Assembly (NCBI RefSeq): GCF_003206135.1
Contig: NZ_PZJT01000003.1
Span: forward strand, 288,532 to 352,531
DNA from: Salinicola salarius
GTDB lineage: Bacteria > Pseudomonadota > Gammaproteobacteria > Pseudomonadales > Halomonadaceae
DNA length: 64,000 nucleotides
Reading direction: 5' to 3'
Under the pieces are notes generated by a model. That model had not been told where the DNA came from. It did no database searches and saw only the letters and a program-made list of their open reading frames with translations. The position numbers and the translations under genes were made by a program. Shown piece by piece: positions 8,361-17,683 of this stretch (its first letter is position 1; each line of letters begins with the position of its first letter).

Positions 8361-9979
8361 GGGCTTGTCACGACGTCTTCGGTTCGCACTATCGCCTCCG
8401 TCAACAGGTCGGCATAGAGTCGCCGATAGGGAATCACGGCCTGGCGCCAATGCAGGCGCCCCGCCATCGCCGCTCGCCGCATGGCGTAGAACAGATCGGT
8501 CGCACGGAACAGGTCGAACGCACGCAGCACGGTGGCGCGATAGGTTTCCAGGCTCATGTCGTCGAACAGCAGGCCATTGATGCCATCCTGGATCGTATCC
8601 GCCAGGCCGCCGGTGCGATGCGCGATCGGCAACGAACCGAAGCGTTGCGCGTAAAGCTGGCTCAGGCCACAGGGCTCGAAACGTGACGGCATCAGCAGGA
8701 AGTCGCTGCCGGCATAGATCTGCCGCGCCTCGCCCTCGTCGAAGCCGATATTGACCCCGACCTGGCCGGGATAGAGCGCGGCCATCTCGACCAGCGCCTG
8801 CTCGATGGCGTACTCGCCGCGCCCGATCACCACCAGTTGCCCGCCGGCTCGCACGATGGCGTCGGCGACCTGAATGGTCAGATCGAGCCCTTTCTGCGCC
8901 ACCAGCCGGGAAACCACCGCAAACAGTGGGCCACTGCTCGGATCCAGACCGAACATCCGGCGCACGCGCTGCGTATTGGCACGCTTGCCATGCCAGTCGT
9001 TGATGCCGAAGTTGGGCGCCAGGTGAGGGTCCGTGCGCGGATCCCAATGGTCATCGATGCCGTTGAGCAGACCGCTGAGCCGCCCTTCCAGCGCACGTTT
9101 CTTGAGCAAGCCCTCCAGCCCGCAGCCGAGGGGAGCCGTGGTGATCTCGTCAGCGTAATTGCTGCTGACGGTCGTCACATGGGAAGCGTAGGAGAGTCCC
9201 GCCTTCATGAAGGAGAGCTGGCCGTGAAACTCCACCCCATCGATATGAAACGCGGATGCCGGGATACCGAGCGCCGGGAGCCGTTCGGCGGAAAAGATGC
9301 CCTGATAGGCGAGATTGTGGATGGTATAGATCGAGGGTACGTAACGCTTGCCGAGCCAGCGGACATAACCCGCCGTCAATCCGGTCGCCCAGTCGTTGAG
9401 ATGCAGGAGCTCCACCTGCCAATCGAGCAGGGTCGGATCATTGACGATCTCGGCGGCCGCCATTGCCAATCGCGCAAAGCGGATATCGTTGTCGGCCCAG
9501 CCTACCCCCAGTTCGTCCCCGTAGGCGTTACCGACCCGATCATAGAGTTCAGGACACAGCACGACATAAACGACCAGGCCATCCTCGCAGATAAGACGGC
9601 CGATCTCGCAGGCAGGCAAGTCATGGCTGGCGGGCAGACTGACCAAACGCACGATCTGTCGTCCGGCCGACAGCAATTGCCGATAGCCCGGCATCAGAAT
9701 GCGCACGTCGTACTGGGGTTTCAGCGCACGAGGCAAGGCGGCAGATACATCTCCCAGCCCGCCAGCCTTGATGAAATCGGCAATTTCGGTGGTCACGAAC
9801 AGCACGCGCCGATTGCGCCTGGGCGGAGCGGGAAGTGGCCGCGACAATGCCCCATTCGACAGTGACCCGCTCCCCGCTATTCGCGAGACTTGACTCGATA
9901 CCGGCGAAACGCAACGGGAATCACCCGAGATTCTCGCGGCCGTCCGGCTGTTCTTTCCATGAACTGCGGCCTGCGTCAT
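8357..9979 (-). CDS. glgA: Glycogen synthase, ADP-glucose type (GT5)
   Basis: Transfers glucose from ADP-glucose to alpha-1,4-glucan. The 540-residue protein has VLFVTTEIADFIKAGGLGDV near residues 59-78, the GT5 KxGGL motif with Lys71, and a C-terminal GT-B half with YAGSDFLLMPSRFEPCGLSQ. The start at 9979 (MTQAAVHGK) has GGAGG seven bases upstream. A further Met at 10006 lacks such a site. About 57 extra residues, rich in Ser and Arg, precede the usual N-terminus, longer than E. coli GlgA. It is the first gene of the minus-strand trehalose/glycogen run, so the spacer 9980-10268 should hold the operon promoter. Confidence 0.93.
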   Translation of the reverse strand: MTQAAVHGKNSRTAARISGDSRCVSPVSSQVSRIAGSGSLSNGALSRPLPAPPRRNRRVLFVTTEIADFIKAGGLGDVSAALPRALKPQYDVRILMPGYRQLLSAGRQIVRLVSLPASHDLPACEIGRLICEDGLVVYVVLCPELYDRVGNAYGDELGVGWADNDIRFARLAMAAAEIVNDPTLLDWQVELLHLNDWATGLTAGYVRWLGKRYVPSIYTIHNLAYQGIFSAERLPALGIPASAFHIDGVEFHGQLSFMKAGLSYASHVTTVSSNYADEITTAPLGCGLEGLLKKRALEGRLSGLLNGIDDHWDPRTDPHLAPNFGINDWHGKRANTQRVRRMFGLDPSSGPLFAVVSRLVAQKGLDLTIQVADAIVRAGGQLVVIGRGEYAIEQALVEMAALYPGQVGVNIGFDEGEARQIYAGSDFLLMPSRFEPCGLSQLYAQRFGSLPIAHRTGGLADTIQDGINGLLFDDMSLETYRATVLRAFDLFRATDLFYAMRRAAMAGRLHWRQAVIPYRRLYADLLTEAIVRTEDVVTSP

Positions 9980-10268
9980 GTTCAGCCTCCCTGAACATCG
10001 ATCCACCAGTCGACATTAACCAGCTTGGACCCTCATCCTGCGCTGAGGTGGCTAACCCGACCATAACCGACGTTAATCAACGAGTTCGACGACGACGGCA
10101 ACTGTCAGCCGAAGTCCTGAGCGGATGATTCACGAGCGGATGGCAGTCGTCTGACGGTATTGACTCCCTCGTAACCGCCCCTTCAGCCTGATTAAAGATA
10201 TATGCCACCGGCCGGAAAGCGTCAAAGCCTGTTTTGAGGCCTCACCGCAGCCGATGAAGGGCAGCCAA
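9980..10268. promoter_or_regulatory. Spacer upstream of glgA; presumed operon promoter region
   Basis: No coding potential is evident. The stretch separates the glgA start from the terminator of the efflux operon, both on the minus strand, so it must carry the promoter of the trehalose/glycogen run. I could not assign convincing -35/-10 boxes. The part nearest glgA holds the GGAGG ribosome site. Confidence 0.5.
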
Positions 10269-10300
10269 CAAAAAAGGCAACCCCCAAGGGGGGTTGCCTT
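10269..10300 (-). terminator. Rho-independent terminator of the efflux operon
   Basis: Stem GGCAACCCCC (10276-10285), loop AAG, stem GGGGGTTGCC (10289-10298), with A5-6 before it on the plus strand, that is a U-run after the stem on the minus transcript. It lies 38 bp past the transporter stop. Confidence 0.9.
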
Positions 10301-10337
10301 CAAAGGACCGAATTATTGGTCATTTTGACGCAGTCGA

Positions 10338-13300
10338 TTATCGACTGTTGCGCGCCTCCGGTTGACCGTCGTGACGCCGTTCGCCATTGCCAAATTTCGC
10401 CTGTAACCCATGGGTGACCTTCATGATCAACACATAGGTTGCCGGCACGAAAATCGTCGCCAGCAGCGTGATGGAGATCATCCCACCGACCACCGGCGTA
10501 CCGATCTGGTTACGGCTTGCCGCACTGGCACCGGATGCCAATGCCAGCGGCAAGGTCCCGCCGATGAATGCCAGTGACGTCATCACGATCGGACGGAAGC
10601 GCTGGCGTGCCGCCACCTTGGCCGCATCGACCACCGACAGTCCCGCATGCTTGCGCTGCTGTTCGGCGAACTCGACGATCAGGATGGCGTTCTTTGCCGC
10701 CAATCCGACGACTACCAGCAAGCCCACCTGCAGGTAGACACTGGTGCTCAAGCCAGCCAGGTAGACCGCCAAGATGGCACCGACGAAGGCGAACGGCACC
10801 GCCGACACCACCGCCAAGGGCAAAGTCCAGCTCTCGTACTGCGCTGCCAGGATCAGGAACATCATGACCACGCCAAACGACAACGCCAACGTTGCCGCGG
10901 TGCCCACATTGACCTGCTGATAGGCCTCGCCGCTCCAACCCATTCCGTAATCGGAGCCCAGCGTACTGGAGACGACTTCCTGCATCGCCTGTACCGCTTG
11001 CCCGGAGCTGTAGCCAGGCGCCGGACCACCGGAGAACTGAGCCGCCGAATAGGTGTTGTAGCGCTGCAGCACCGTTGGCGCCTTGTCGCGGGTGAGCGTC
11101 ACCAGCTCGGATAGTGGAATGCGTTGACCGTCGCCACCGCGCACGTAGACCTTGTTCAAATCATCCGGGTTGCGACGGAAATCATCCTCGGACTGCAGAT
11201 AGACCTGGAAGTTACGTCCCGAACTCGTGAAATAGTTGACGAAAGAACTACCGAACGTACTCGCCATGGTGGTGTTCAGGTCAGCGATATCGACACCCAG
11301 ACTACGCGCCTTCTCGGTATCGACGTCCGCCCGGTAGGATGGCACATTGGTATCGAGTGACGAGAAGACACCTGCAAGTTCCGGCCGTTCGGCCGCTGCC
11401 TGCATGACCTTGCCGGCCGCCTCCGCCAACTGCTGCGAGGTATCGCCGCCGTAGGACTGAAGAAAACCAGTGAATCCGCCGGTCGGCGACAGCCCCTGAA
11501 TCGGCGGCAGGTTGAAGGCAACCGTCTTGCCTCCCGGAATCTGGCCGCCGATCTGCATGATCTTCTGGGTCAACTGATCGACGGTGATATCGCGCTCTTG
11601 CCACGGCTTCATGGTAATGAAGACCGTACCCTTGGCGGTATTCGGCGAACTCGACAGAATATCGAAGCCCGGGATGCCGGTAACGTAATTGATCCCCGGC
11701 ACCTCATCACGAAGCCGCTGGCTAAGCTCCTGCACGTAGGCATCCGTACGCGCCACCGACGACCCTGCCGGCAAGTTGACGGCGGCCAGGGCGACCCCCT
11801 GGTCCTCGGAAGGCAGCAGCGCCGCCGGTAACTGGGCAAAGATCATCCAGGAAGCGACGCCGGCAACCGCCAGGCCCACCACCACCAGCCACAACTGATG
11901 GATGATGAAGTTGGTGATCGCCATGAAGAAATCGGTGATCTTGTCGAATATCTTGTTGAACCAGTCGAACGGCTTGCGGATGGCACGCACGAACCCGGAC
12001 TGCTTCATGCGATCCTGATGCTTGAGGAAGATCGCGCTCATGGCCGGCGTGAACGACAGAGCCACGATCGCCGAGATCGCCACCGAGATCGCAATGGTGA
12101 TCGCGAACTGCTGGTACATCTGACCCGTCAGACCGCTCATGAAGCCTACCGGCACGAACACCGCCGACATGATGAACGCCGTCGCGATGACAGCGCCAGA
12201 GACCTCTTTCATTGCCTCGAGCGCAGCACTGAGCGGCGTCGCCTCCTCGTCCTCTTCCATGATGCGTTCGACGTTCTCGATGACCACGATCGCATCATCC
12301 ACCACGATACCGATCGCCAATATCATGCCGAATAGCGAGAGCAGGTTGATCGAGAAATCGAGCAGATACATGCCGGCAAACGTGCCCACCACCGAAATCG
12401 GCACCACCGACATCGCCACCAGCGTCGAGCGCCAGCTCTGCAGGAACAGGAACACGATCACCGCAACGAGAAGCAGCGCCTCGATGAAGGTGTGCTCCAC
12501 CGATTCGATGGAAGCGTCGATGAACAGCGTGGTATCGTAGGGGATATCGTAATCCAACCCCGGCGGGAAGCGCGTCTTGAGATCCGCCATCGAGGTCTTG
12601 ACTTCCTTGGCCACGTCCAGCGCGTTGGCACCCGGCTGCAGATAGATGGCGATCGGCGCAATCGGCTTGTTGTTGACGTAGGCCTGGATGCCGTAACTGT
12701 TCTTGCCCAGTTCGATCCGCGCCACGTCGCTCAGCCGCAGCGAGGAGCCATCCGGATTCGTCCGCAGCACGATTTCGCGGAACTGGTCGACGTTTTCGTA
12801 ACGACCTTGAGTGGTGATGGTGTAGGTGTAGGGCGTCGGATTGGCCTGCGGCTCGGCGCCGAGCTTGCCGCCCGCGACGACAGCGTTCTGAGCCTGTATG
12901 GCCGAAGAAACCTCGGCCGGCGTCAGATCGTACTGCGCCAGCTTGTCCGGATTGAGCCAGACGCGCATGGCGAATTCCTGACTCCCCAATACCTCCGCCT
13001 GCCCTACGCCGGGAAGCCGTGACAGCTCGTCGGTGACGTTGATGTTGGCGTAGTTGGTCAGGTAGAGCGAGTCGTAGGCGTCCGAGTCCGAGGTGAGTCC
13101 AACAAACAGCAGGATGCTCGAGGAGCGTTGTTCAACGGTAACGCCCTGTGATTGCACTTCGCTCGGCAACTGCGACAGCGCCCTCTGGACCCGGTTGTTG
13201 ACGTTGATCGTCGCCGTCTGAGGGTCGGTGCCGATGTTGAAATAGACACTCATCGACATCTGACCGCTGTCGGAACTCGACGAGGTCAGGTAGATCATGT

Positions 13301-13526
13301 CCTCGGTGCCGTTGATCTCCTGGGCGATGACGGAGGCCACCGTGTCGGAAACGGTCTGCGCGCTGGCGCCGGGATAGGTGGCCGACACGCTGATCGTCGG
13401 CGGTACCACCGGCGGATACTGTTCGATCGGCAAGGTGCGCATCGCCATCAAGCCGATCAGCGTAATGATGACCGAGACGACGGTGGCGAATATCGGCCGC
13501 CTGATGAAAACGCTGGAAAAATTCAT
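10338..13526 (-). CDS. RND multidrug efflux transporter, HAE1 family (AcrB/MexB-like)
   Basis: Inner-membrane proton-driven pump of 1062 residues, the usual AcrB/MexB length. It starts MNFSSVFIRRPIFATVVSVII, keeps the proton-relay pair in GIVVDDAIVVIENVER (about residues 403-418), and has the expected two halves of one plus five transmembrane helices around large periplasmic loops. The second half restarts near LVVVGLAVAGVASWMIF. It follows the adaptor gene with a one-base TGATG overlap. No TolC/OprM gene is present here, so the outer-membrane partner is elsewhere. Substrates cannot be read from sequence. The closest named relatives would be acrB, mexB or ttgB. Confidence 0.95.
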   Translation of the reverse strand: MNFSSVFIRRPIFATVVSVIITLIGLMAMRTLPIEQYPPVVPPTISVSATYPGASAQTVSDTVASVIAQEINGTEDMIYLTSSSSDSGQMSMSVYFNIGTDPQTATINVNNRVQRALSQLPSEVQSQGVTVEQRSSSILLFVGLTSDSDAYDSLYLTNYANINVTDELSRLPGVGQAEVLGSQEFAMRVWLNPDKLAQYDLTPAEVSSAIQAQNAVVAGGKLGAEPQANPTPYTYTITTQGRYENVDQFREIVLRTNPDGSSLRLSDVARIELGKNSYGIQAYVNNKPIAPIAIYLQPGANALDVAKEVKTSMADLKTRFPPGLDYDIPYDTTLFIDASIESVEHTFIEALLLVAVIVFLFLQSWRSTLVAMSVVPISVVGTFAGMYLLDFSINLLSLFGMILAIGIVVDDAIVVIENVERIMEEDEEATPLSAALEAMKEVSGAVIATAFIMSAVFVPVGFMSGLTGQMYQQFAITIAISVAISAIVALSFTPAMSAIFLKHQDRMKQSGFVRAIRKPFDWFNKIFDKITDFFMAITNFIIHQLWLVVVGLAVAGVASWMIFAQLPAALLPSEDQGVALAAVNLPAGSSVARTDAYVQELSQRLRDEVPGINYVTGIPGFDILSSSPNTAKGTVFITMKPWQERDITVDQLTQKIMQIGGQIPGGKTVAFNLPPIQGLSPTGGFTGFLQSYGGDTSQQLAEAAGKVMQAAAERPELAGVFSSLDTNVPSYRADVDTEKARSLGVDIADLNTTMASTFGSSFVNYFTSSGRNFQVYLQSEDDFRRNPDDLNKVYVRGGDGQRIPLSELVTLTRDKAPTVLQRYNTYSAAQFSGGPAPGYSSGQAVQAMQEVVSSTLGSDYGMGWSGEAYQQVNVGTAATLALSFGVVMMFLILAAQYESWTLPLAVVSAVPFAFVGAILAVYLAGLSTSVYLQVGLLVVVGLAAKNAILIVEFAEQQRKHAGLSVVDAAKVAARQRFRPIVMTSLAFIGGTLPLALASGASAASRNQIGTPVVGGMISITLLATIFVPATYVLIMKVTHGLQAKFGNGERRHDGQPEARNSR

Positions 13527-14815
13527 CAGTTGGCTCCGTTCTGTCCGCCGTTCGCCTCTTGCGCATCACGCTGGGCGCCCGCGACGCCTTCACCACCTTT
13601 TGCGTCGGGCTCCTGGGAGGGATTCTCACCGGCGTTGTTCTGCGGCTTGGGCACCTTGCCGCTGAACGGCTGTGCATCGATCTGATCGCCGGCGGAGATG
13701 CTGCCGATTGCCGACACGACGACCCGGTCTCCGGGGTTCAGCCCCTCGGTGATGATCTGCCAGTCACCGGCGATCTCGCCCAGCGACACGAATCGCGTCT
13801 CGGTCTTGCCTTCGTCGTCGAGCACGAAAACCTGCGGCCCCTTGAGCCCTTCGGTCACGGCGATCGACGGCACGGCGTAGACGTCGTAACGCATCATGTT
13901 GGGCAGCGTCACGCGCACGAACTGGCCCGGCAGGAAGATTTGATCGTCGTTCTGAAATACGGCTTCGGCCTGTACCGTGCTGGTGGATTCATCCACTCGC
14001 GAACCCAGAAAGTCCAGCCGGCCCCGGAGCTGAAGCGCATCACGGGAAGCGCTTTCCGTACCGGGCGCGGTCAGCACGGCCACGTTGGCCTGATCGGCAT
14101 CCCCCTGCTGGCGTTGCTGACGCAGCGCAAAGGCGTCATCGGCTGGCAGCGAAAAGCGTACCTCGATCGGATCCAGCGGCGTAATGGTCGCCAGCTCCTG
14201 AGGCGGCTGTACCAGATTGCCGACGTTGATCTCGCTGAGGCTGATCATGCCGCTGACCGGCGCATTGACCTCGGTATAGCTGAGATCGATCTGGGCACTG
14301 TCCAGCGCTGCCTGAGCCTGAGCCTGGGCCGCCTGAGCCGTGCGCAGATCGGCCTGGGCCTGATCACGCTGCTGCTGACTGATGGAGTTCTGGTTGTACA
14401 GGCGCTGATAGCGTTCGGCATCACGTTGGGCACGATAGACTTCCGCCTTGGCGCTCTGCACGTCCGCCTGGCGCTGCTTGACGGTCGCTTCATAAGGCGC
14501 CTGCTCGATGGTGAAGAGCTCGTCGCCCTTCTCGACCATGCTGCCCTCGCGGTAGTGACGCGCCTCGAGGATGCCTTCGACACGACCCATCACGGTCACT
14601 TCACGATTACTGCGAATCTGGGCCGGGTATTCCTTGGAAAGCGAGACATCATGCGCCTCGACCTCCATGACCTCGGCCTTGGTGGGCGGCTTCTGCTGCT
14701 GGTTTCCACCTTGCTGAGCACTTTGCTGATCATCGCCGCCACAGCCGGCCAAGGCCAATGACAGCAACAACGCCCCACCGAAGCCGAGGGTGCAATTCAT
14801 GAGATTAGGGCGCAT
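13526..14815 (-). CDS. RND efflux periplasmic adaptor lipoprotein (AcrA/MexA-like)
   Basis: Membrane-fusion protein of 429 residues linking the pump to an outer-membrane channel. The N-terminus is a lipoprotein signal ending LALAGC, so Cys would be lipidated after cleavage. A lipoyl half follows (REVTVMGRVEGILEARHYREGSMVEKGD), then a Gln/Ala-rich coiled-coil hairpin (about residues 110-175), the second lipoyl half (NAPVSGMISLSEINVGNLV) and a beta-barrel (FLPGQFVRVTLPN). The last 35 residues are a polar Gly/Asn/Gln tail without evident structure. It is the first gene of the operon, and the AcrR-like palindrome lies 56 bp upstream of its start. Confidence 0.94.
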   Translation of the reverse strand: MRPNLMNCTLGFGGALLLSLALAGCGGDDQQSAQQGGNQQQKPPTKAEVMEVEAHDVSLSKEYPAQIRSNREVTVMGRVEGILEARHYREGSMVEKGDELFTIEQAPYEATVKQRQADVQSAKAEVYRAQRDAERYQRLYNQNSISQQQRDQAQADLRTAQAAQAQAQAALDSAQIDLSYTEVNAPVSGMISLSEINVGNLVQPPQELATITPLDPIEVRFSLPADDAFALRQQRQQGDADQANVAVLTAPGTESASRDALQLRGRLDFLGSRVDESTSTVQAEAVFQNDDQIFLPGQFVRVTLPNMMRYDVYAVPSIAVTEGLKGPQVFVLDDEGKTETRFVSLGEIAGDWQIITEGLNPGDRVVVSAIGSISAGDQIDAQPFSGKVPKPQNNAGENPSQEPDAKGGEGVAGAQRDAQEANGGQNGAN

Positions 14816-14870
14816 GAGTCTCCGTCCTGGAAGAAAGGATGCCTAGGGTAATCCAGCGAGCTTACAGGCA

Positions 14871-14886
14871 TACATACATGAATGTA
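14871..14886. promoter_or_regulatory. AcrR/TtgR-like operator palindrome
   Basis: TACATACATGAATGTA is palindromic at 14 of 16 positions. It resembles the E. coli AcrR site (TACATACATTTATGAATGTATGTA), which shares the TACATACAT and ATGAATGTA halves. It lies between the divergent adaptor and TetR genes, where the repressor would control both. Confidence 0.8.
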
Positions 14887-14990
14887 AACTTGCAGAAAAT
14901 TGGTTATGCTCTTGTCGCGGCAGTTTTAATCACAACATAAGAAACGCCGGTCCGATGTCACGCCCCCACTCACCTTTCGACGACACCATC

Positions 14991-15650
14991 ATGCCCAAAC
15001 GCACCAAGGCCGAAGCCGAGGCAACCCGCGAGGCGTTACTGGACGCTGCCGAGGTCATTTTTCTCAAACGCGGCGTGTCACGAACCTCGCTCGAGCAGAT
15101 AGCCCGGCAAGCCGGCATGACGCGCGGCGCGGTCTATTGGCATTTCAAGAACAAGTCCGATCTGTTCCACGCCATGCTCGATCGCGTCAAGATGCCACTG
15201 CGCCAGTTACTCGATGATGTCGAGGATCCCGACCAGCCCAACGCGCCGCTGGAAAGCCTGCGCCTTGCCACGCTTCACGCTCTCGAGCGACTACAGGGTC
15301 CGCGCTCGCGCCGCGTGCACACCATTTTGCTGCACTGCAGCGAGTCCGCCAGCGATGTCGATATTCTCGCGCTGCAGGATCAACTGGCGTGCGACTGCTA
15401 TGAAACGATGGTCGAACGCTTCGAAGAAGCGCGTGATACCGGAACCCTGATCGATAACGTCGAACCGGAAATTGCCTCTCGCATGCTGATGTCGATGATT
15501 CTGGGCCTCCTGCATGACTGGCTGCGTGATCCTGAGCGCTATGATATCGGCGATGTCGGCCCGCGCATGCTCGACACCTTCTTCGAACGCATTTCTCTTC
15601 CCTCGGTGACGTCGTCTTCACCCGGCAAGCCTGCCGCACGAACGAAATGA
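14991..15650 (+). CDS. TetR-family repressor of the efflux operon (AcrR/TtgR-like)
   Basis: The 219-residue reading begins MPKRTKAEAEATREALLDAA, the typical AcrR/TtgR start. The helix-turn-helix is about residues 30-54 (TSLEQIARQAGMTRGAVYWHFKNK), and the rest is a ligand-binding alpha-helical domain. A longer start at 14955 would add 12 residues; neither has a strong Shine-Dalgarno sequence. It is divergent from the RND operon with the operator between them, the standard local-repressor arrangement in which drugs bind the repressor and release the promoter. Confidence 0.92.
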   Translation: MPKRTKAEAEATREALLDAAEVIFLKRGVSRTSLEQIARQAGMTRGAVYWHFKNKSDLFHAMLDRVKMPLRQLLDDVEDPDQPNAPLESLRLATLHALERLQGPRSRRVHTILLHCSESASDVDILALQDQLACDCYETMVERFEEARDTGTLIDNVEPEIASRMLMSMILGLLHDWLRDPERYDIGDVGPRMLDTFFERISLPSVTSSSPGKPAARTK

Positions 15651-15755
15651 CACGGCCAGGCCGGACCCACATGCCATGATCAGCGTCCGGTCTCCTCCTA
15701 TCGTCGCAAAGACACGATTGGCTTGACACTCGACACTGGACGTTTTTCGAGATCG

Positions 15756-15825
15756 AAGCTTTTCAAGACAAGAGCTTTTTTCAAGATAAGAACTTTTCCA
15801 AGACAAGAGCTTTCCCAAGACCAAG
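15756..15825. repeat. Degenerate 17-18 bp tandem array upstream of the SMP-30 gene
   Basis: Four units: AAGCTTTTCAAGACAAG, then three variants of 17-18 bases sharing the pattern A(A/G)CTTTTCCAAGACAAG. The array ends 6 bp before the ATG at 15832, so it occupies the leader and ribosome-site region. Two units carry AAGCTT-like or AGCTTT cores. Confidence 0.85.
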
Positions 15826-15831
15826 AGAAGA

Positions 15832-16797
15832 ATGCCTATCATGCCCCACCCCGACTGGCTCGTTATCGAGGACGAACGTTTCTCTTCCCTGGTGCTGCCC
15901 AACGGCCAGCTCGACTCTCTCTGGCGAGGAGGCCGCTGGTGCGAGGGGCCGGCCTATTTCGCTGCCGGGCGCTATCTGCTGTGGTCGGACATCCCCAACG
16001 ACCGCATCATGCGTTACGACGAGAATGACGGTCATGTTTCCATCTTTCGTCAATCTTCCGCTTTCAGCAACGGCCAGACACTGGACCGGGAAGGCCGCCT
16101 CGTTACCTGCGAGCACGGTAGCCGTAGCGTCACCCGTACCGAACACAACGGCCGTATCATTACGCTGGCCGATACCTACGAGGGCAGCCGACTCAATTCC
16201 CCCAACGATGTCACCGTCAGGTCGGACGGCTCGATCTGGTTCACCGATCCCAGCTACGGCATCGACAGCGATTACGAAGGGGGGCTGAGAACTTCCGAGA
16301 TGGGTTGCCACGTCTATTGCCTGACCGTCGATGGCCAACTGCATCGCGTTGCCGAGGATTTCGAAAAGCCCAACGGCCTGGCGTTCTCCCCCGACGAAGC
16401 CTGGCTCTACGTGTCGGATACCGGTGCGACCCACCGAGCCGATGCCCCCCGGCATATTCGTCGCTTTCGGGTCGAGGAGAGTCACCGCCTCGTCGGCGGC
16501 GAGATTTTCGCGGTCTCGGACTGCGGGCTGTTCGATGGCTTCCGTCTGGATGTCGCCGGCAACCTCTGGACGAGCGCCGGGGACGGCGTCCACTGCTACG
16601 CGCCGGATGGCAAACGCCTTGGTCGCATTCTGATTCCGGAAACCGTAGCCAACGTCTGCTTTGGTGGCGTCAGTCGCAACCGACTCTATATCTGCGCTAC
16701 CACGTCGCTCTATGCAGTCACGCTCAATACACGTGGCCACCATGTCATCGGTGAAGCGATTGCGCCTTCGGAGATTCGCACAGCGAGCCGAACCTGA
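15832..16797 (+). CDS. SMP-30/gluconolactonase family protein
   Basis: A 321-residue six-bladed beta-propeller hydrolase of the SMP-30/gluconolactonase/LRE family, metal-dependent lactonases acting on sugar lactones. Metal and substrate residues are visible: GGRWCEGPAYF (Glu ligand), RLNSPNDVTVRSDG (Asn) and KPNGLAFSPDEAWLYVSDTG (Asn and Asp). There is no signal peptide, so it is cytoplasmic. Start ATG at 15832 has AGAGAAG just upstream; a second ATG at 15841 is possible. The preceding 70 bases are a tandem array. The substrate cannot be told, but D-gluconolactone, L-arabinolactone or related lactones are the known range and would suit a sugar-acid-oriented genome. Confidence 0.88.
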   Translation: MPIMPHPDWLVIEDERFSSLVLPNGQLDSLWRGGRWCEGPAYFAAGRYLLWSDIPNDRIMRYDENDGHVSIFRQSSAFSNGQTLDREGRLVTCEHGSRSVTRTEHNGRIITLADTYEGSRLNSPNDVTVRSDGSIWFTDPSYGIDSDYEGGLRTSEMGCHVYCLTVDGQLHRVAEDFEKPNGLAFSPDEAWLYVSDTGATHRADAPRHIRRFRVEESHRLVGGEIFAVSDCGLFDGFRLDVAGNLWTSAGDGVHCYAPDGKRLGRILIPETVANVCFGGVSRNRLYICATTSLYAVTLNTRGHHVIGEAIAPSEIRTASRT

Positions 16798-16810
16798 GCA
16801 GAGTCCACTT

Positions 16811-17683
16811 CTATCCGGCCAGTATGCGATCCACCGCGCGCGAGACGCCACCGAGATAGCCCCGGCCAAACAGAGAGAGATGATTGAGCAGCGGATAGAG
16901 CTGAAACAGCGCCTCGCGCCGCTCCCAGTCGACGGGACGATCGCCATCCCAGTAGGCTTCGAAGAAGGCATCGCCCGGCCCGCCGAACAGCGTCAGCATG
17001 GCGATATCCACCTCCGAATAATGCCGGTAGACCGCCGGATCGATGATGGCAGGTCCGGCGGGCGTGAACAGCACGTTGCCCGACCATAGATCGCCGTGCA
17101 CCAGGCAGGGCGGCGTATCGGGCAGCCAGCTTTCGAGCGACTCGGCGACACGTTCGATACGCTCGGCGAGACCGGCATCCAGCAACCCCTGCTCGCGACA
17201 CAGCCTCGTGAGCGGCAGCAGACGGCGGTCACGCTGGAAGACACGGCCGTCCGCTAGCGGCGCGTTGGGCTGAGGCGTCGCGCCGCAGGCATTGTCCCGC
17301 GGCCAGCCGTGCTCGCCCTGCGGCTCTCGGGAATCGCGGTGCATCTGGCGCAGCCCTTCACCCAGCGCTGCGCCGTCGCGTCGCCCCGTGGCATCCAGGG
17401 CTTCCATCACCAGCAGGTCGTCATCCTCGGCAACGACAGCCGGTACGACGAGCAGACGGCAAACGCTGGCCAGCGCCCGCAGCCCATCGGCCTCTCCGGC
17501 GACGCGCGCCGCCGAATCCTGCTTGACGATGCAAGGTCTCGCACCCTCGATTCGCCACAGCCCCGCGCCGCTGTCGCCACCGGAAAGCGGCGTGACGCCG
17601 GCGTCGAGTTCCAGCCCGGTGCCGGTCGGCAGCTCAAGCGCCGCGAGCCGACGTTTCAGTCTCTGCAACGGTGTCTGCGTCAT
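16811..17683 (-). CDS. Fructosamine kinase family protein
   Basis: A 290-residue aminoglycoside-phosphotransferase-fold kinase of the fructosamine-3-kinase/ketosamine-3-kinase family, involved in deglycation: it phosphorylates ketosamine adducts on proteins, which then decompose. Evidence: ARPCIVKQDS near the N-terminus (ATP lysine), LVHGDLWSGNVLF (catalytic loop with HGD), IIDPAVYRHYSEVDIAM (Mg-binding Asp plus the family ExDxAM pattern) and LYPLLNHLSLFGRGY near the end. Its start lies 50 bp inside the end of the upstream Kef-type gene, an unusually long overlap that implies cotranscription. The C-terminus converges with the SMP-30 gene, 13 bp away. Confidence 0.9.
   Translation of the reverse strand: MTQTPLQRLKRRLAALELPTGTGLELDAGVTPLSGGDSGAGLWRIEGARPCIVKQDSAARVAGEADGLRALASVCRLLVVPAVVAEDDDLLVMEALDATGRRDGAALGEGLRQMHRDSREPQGEHGWPRDNACGATPQPNAPLADGRVFQRDRRLLPLTRLCREQGLLDAGLAERIERVAESLESWLPDTPPCLVHGDLWSGNVLFTPAGPAIIDPAVYRHYSEVDIAMLTLFGGPGDAFFEAYWDGDRPVDWERREALFQLYPLLNHLSLFGRGYLGGVSRAVDRILAG

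Noticed and set aside
15618..15902. Minus-strand reading across the tandem array before the SMP-30 gene
   Set aside because: Its repeated Leu/Glu/Lys/Ser peptide is simply the DNA repeat translated; it overlaps two real genes.
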